Assembly: GCA_963724645.1 (NCBI GenBank)
Contig: CAVRVJ010000014.1
Coordinates: 45,546-109,545, forward strand
Source of the DNA: CAVXSP01 sp963724645
GTDB taxonomy: Bacteria > Acidobacteriota > Vicinamibacteria > Vicinamibacterales > SCN-69-37
Direction of reading: 5' to 3'
Length of the DNA stretch: 64,000 bases
Both the position numbers and the translations under genes were made by a program. The notes below the pieces were generated by a model. That model was not told where the DNA came from. It did not search any database and was given only the letters and a program-made list of their open reading frames with translations. Each line of letters starts with the position of its first letter. Within the stretch, counting starts at the first letter, position 1. This document shows, piece by piece, positions 61,702 through 64,000 of this stretch.

Positions 61702-64000
61702 ATGTCTTCAGACGTCCTGACGGGATTCTGTGCGCGAATCGGCGGCCGGCGCCTGCTTTTCGGCCTCATCGTCGTTTCCCTGGCCAGCGGCTGCAGGCAA
61801 AACGCCGACGCGCACTTCAAGAAGGCGAACGATTACGCGGCCAAGTCGCAGCTGGCCGAGGCCATCGTCGAATACCGCGCGGCTCTTCAGGTCGACCCCA
61901 AGCGAGGAGACATCCGCCAGAAGCTGGCCGACACCTACTTGCGCAATCGCGAAGCGGGGAAGGCGTTGCCCGAGTATGTCAGAGCGGCCGATCTGCTGCC
62001 CAATGATGCGAAGGCGCAGCTTCAGGCCGGCAGCATGCTGCTCCTGGCGAAGTCCTTCGAAGATGCGAAGACCCGGGCCGAAAAGGCACTCGCCCTCGAC
62101 CCGAAGAACGTGGACGCACAGATCCTGCTCGGCAATGCGCTCGCCGGACTCAAGGATCTCGATGGCGCCATCGCGGAGTACGAAGAGGCCATCGCGCTCG
62201 ATCCGACCCAGGATCGGGCGTACTCAAACCTCGGCACGCTGCAGTTCGTCAGCGGGAAGCGCCCCGAGGCCGAGGCGACGTTCAGGAAGGCGATCGAGAT
62301 CGCGCCGACGTCTGTCGCGGCGCGCATGGCGCTGGCCAATTTCCTCTGGGCCAGCCGTCGAGCGCCGGAGGCGGAACAGACGCTCAAGGACGCCATCAAG
62401 CTGGCGCCGAACGACGTCGGGGCAAATCGGGCCCTCGGCGCTTTCTACATGGCGTCCGGCCGGGCTCGCGAAGCCGAACCGTATTTCCAGACGCTCGCGA
62501 GCGGTCCGGATGCGTCGGCGGGCATCACGCTGGCCGACTATTACATCGCCACCCATCGACTCGATGACGCGGAGAAGACCCTGCGCGCTCTGACATCGAC
62601 GAAAGAAGCCCACGTGGTCGCAACCACCCGCCTCGCCGCGGTGCTGGCAGCCAAGGGGCAGTGGGCTCAAGGCCTGGACCTCGTGAAGGAATTGTTGGCC
62701 AAGGAGCCCAAGGAGACCGCCGCGCGGCTGGTGCATGCGCGGCTCCTGCGCCTGGCCGGCAAGCCTGACGAGGCGCTGGCGGAGGCCACGGTGATCACCA
62801 CCGATGATCCAAACTCGCCGCTGGTCTCTGAGGCGTATGCGGAGATCGGGCAGATCCAGGCGAAGCGCGACCGCACGGAAGACGCGGTCAAGGCCTACGA
62901 AGAGGCGCTCAAACGGCAACAGCAATCGGTTGGCGCGAATCTCGGCCTCGGCGGGCGTTTACCTGAGCACCGGTCAATTCGACAAGGCGAAGACCTACGC
63001 GCAGGCGGCGATCTCGGCGCAGCCGGGGGATGTTCGCGCGCGCGTGCTCATGGTGCGCGTCCTGCTGGCGCAGAACAACGTGGGTCAGGCGCGGGAGGCG
63101 CTTGCGTTGCTCCAGAAGAACTTCCCGAACGCCCCCACGGTGCTGAATCTGCTCGCGGCGCAGCATCGGGCCGACCACCAGCCCGACGCCGCCCGTGCCT
63201 CCTACCTCAAGGCCTCGGAAATCGCGCCCGACGACCTCGAAGCCCTCGGCGGCCTCGTCAATCTGGACCTTGCGGCGGGCCGGCCGGCAGACGCCGTCGC
63301 CCGTATCGAGGGCTCGCTGAAGAGAACGCCGCCCTCGGGTGAGCTCTACATGCTCGCGGGACAGACCTATGCGGCGGCGAAGAATCTGGCGAAAGCCGAG
63401 GAAATGCTCAAGCGTGCGATCGAGATCGAGCCGTCCCGGCTCAAAGCGTACGGCATGCTCGGGCAGCTCTACATCAGCCAGCAACGCCTGGAGGATGCCC
63501 GTACTCAATTCCAGCGGATCGCCGAACAGAACCCCAGGTCCACCTCGGCAGGCACGATGCTCGGCATGCTGCTCGAGGCGCAGCGCCGGCTGCCGGAAGC
63601 CGAGACGCAGTACCAGAAAGTGCTCGCCGTCGATCCGCACGCCGCCGTGGCGGCCAACAACCTTGCCTGGCTGTATGTCGCGAGCAACAGGAATCTGGAC
63701 CAGGCGTTACAGCTGGCACAGGCCGCGCAGCGCGAACTCTCGGACGAGCCCCATGTCAACGACACGCTGGGGTGGATTTATTACCAGAAGAGCATGTTCT
63801 CGTCAGCGGTCCGGCACCTGGAATCCAGTGTGCGAAAGGACGCGAGCGATCCGTCGACGCACTATCACCTGGGCATGGCGTACGTGCAGGCGGGCGACCT
63901 GGACAAGGGGACGAAGGAGCTGCAGCGGGCGCTCGCGTTCAATCGCGAGTTCGACGGCATCGCCGAAGCCAGGAAGACGCTGTCGCAGATCGGAAGTTGA
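61702..64000 (+). CDS. prsT: PrsT-like TPR lipoprotein of the PEP-CTERM/exosortase system, one frameshift
   Basis: About 765 residues in two frames joined near 62948. The lipoprotein signal LLFGLIVVSLASGCRQNA (lipobox LASGC) is followed by some twenty TPR units (DAHFKKANDYAAKSQLAEAI, AIAEYEEAIALDPTQDRAYS, then QAGDLDKGTKELQRALAFNR at the end). Length and composition fit the TPR lipoprotein associated with exosortase loci (TIGR02917). Such outer-membrane TPR lipoproteins are thought to bridge export machinery. ATG 61702 begins the signal; the stop TGA ends the window. Confidence 0.82.

Overview
The window is high-GC bacterial DNA, most likely from an Acidobacteriota chromosome (Vicinamibacteria-like). 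This is inferred from family content, not from a database search. The indicators are two VWFA-related proteins of the acidobacterial type, a Ser/Thr kinase fused to a PD40 propeller, an Oar-like TonB receptor with an N-terminal carboxypeptidase-regulatory domain, PEP-CTERM proteins, an exosortase/EpsI/PrsT set, and a bactofilin.

Layout. 1-3.7 kb: exopolysaccharide genes (two glycosyltransferases, an undecaprenyl-phosphate sugar transferase, a UDP-glucuronate decarboxylase-like epimerase). 3.7-17.7 kb: mostly housekeeping genes (pgsA, an SLH/TPR lipoprotein, hflX, tsaC, an acyl-CoA dehydrogenase, a SAM hydroxide adenosyltransferase, a methyltransferase, bactofilin, cysteine desulfurase plus mnmA, trxB-trxA, a frameshifted glgA, a D,D-carboxypeptidase). 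17.7-29.7 kb: accessory genes (an orphan DNA methyltransferase, an ISAzo13-like transposase remnant, a PEP-CTERM protein, an esterase, a heavily frameshifted TonB receptor, a VWFA protein, a possible nuclease with a histone-H1-like tail, an arginase-family enzyme). 29.69-46.12 kb: a tRNA-Lys whose 3' end occurs three times, marking two adjacent integrative elements. Element 1 (about 10.1 kb) carries integrase, excisionase, two winged-helix mobilisation-type genes and a trio made of an HprK-like kinase, a PqqD-like domain fused to eight IPT/TIG repeats and a glycine-rich domain, and a family-5 nucleotidyltransferase. Element 2 (about 6.2 kb) carries an integrase remnant, a truncated MobA/MobL relaxase, two carboxypeptidase-regulatory-like surface proteins and a VapBC pair. 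46.2-53.6 kb: kinase-PD40, small lipoprotein, phospholipase-C-like protein, second VWFA protein, cold-shock protein. 53.6-64 kb: a PEP-CTERM/exosortase region with a tandemly duplicated PEP-CTERM unit (one copy split by an IS256-family fragment), two small paralogous genes, a TIGR03790-like protein, exosortase, EpsI and a PrsT-like TPR lipoprotein.

How it fits together. The polysaccharide genes at the left edge and the exosortase, EpsI and PrsT genes at the right edge are the components usually found together in exosortase systems, which sort PEP-CTERM proteins to the envelope alongside an exopolysaccharide. Five elements matching the sigma-54 -24/-12 pattern lie upstream of PEP-CTERM genes and small secreted or unknown genes. 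The most unusual content is the HprK/PqqD-TIG-Gly-rich/nucleotidyltransferase module on element 1. Its PqqD-like domain, normally a small peptide-binding chaperone, is the N-terminus of a roughly 1,130-residue predicted surface protein.

Caution. Single-base frameshifts break many genes that look otherwise functional (glgA, cold-shock protein, exosortase, EpsI, PrsT, integrase, nucleotidyltransferase). The pattern looks more like residual sequencing error than decay, so the pseudogene labels are provisional.
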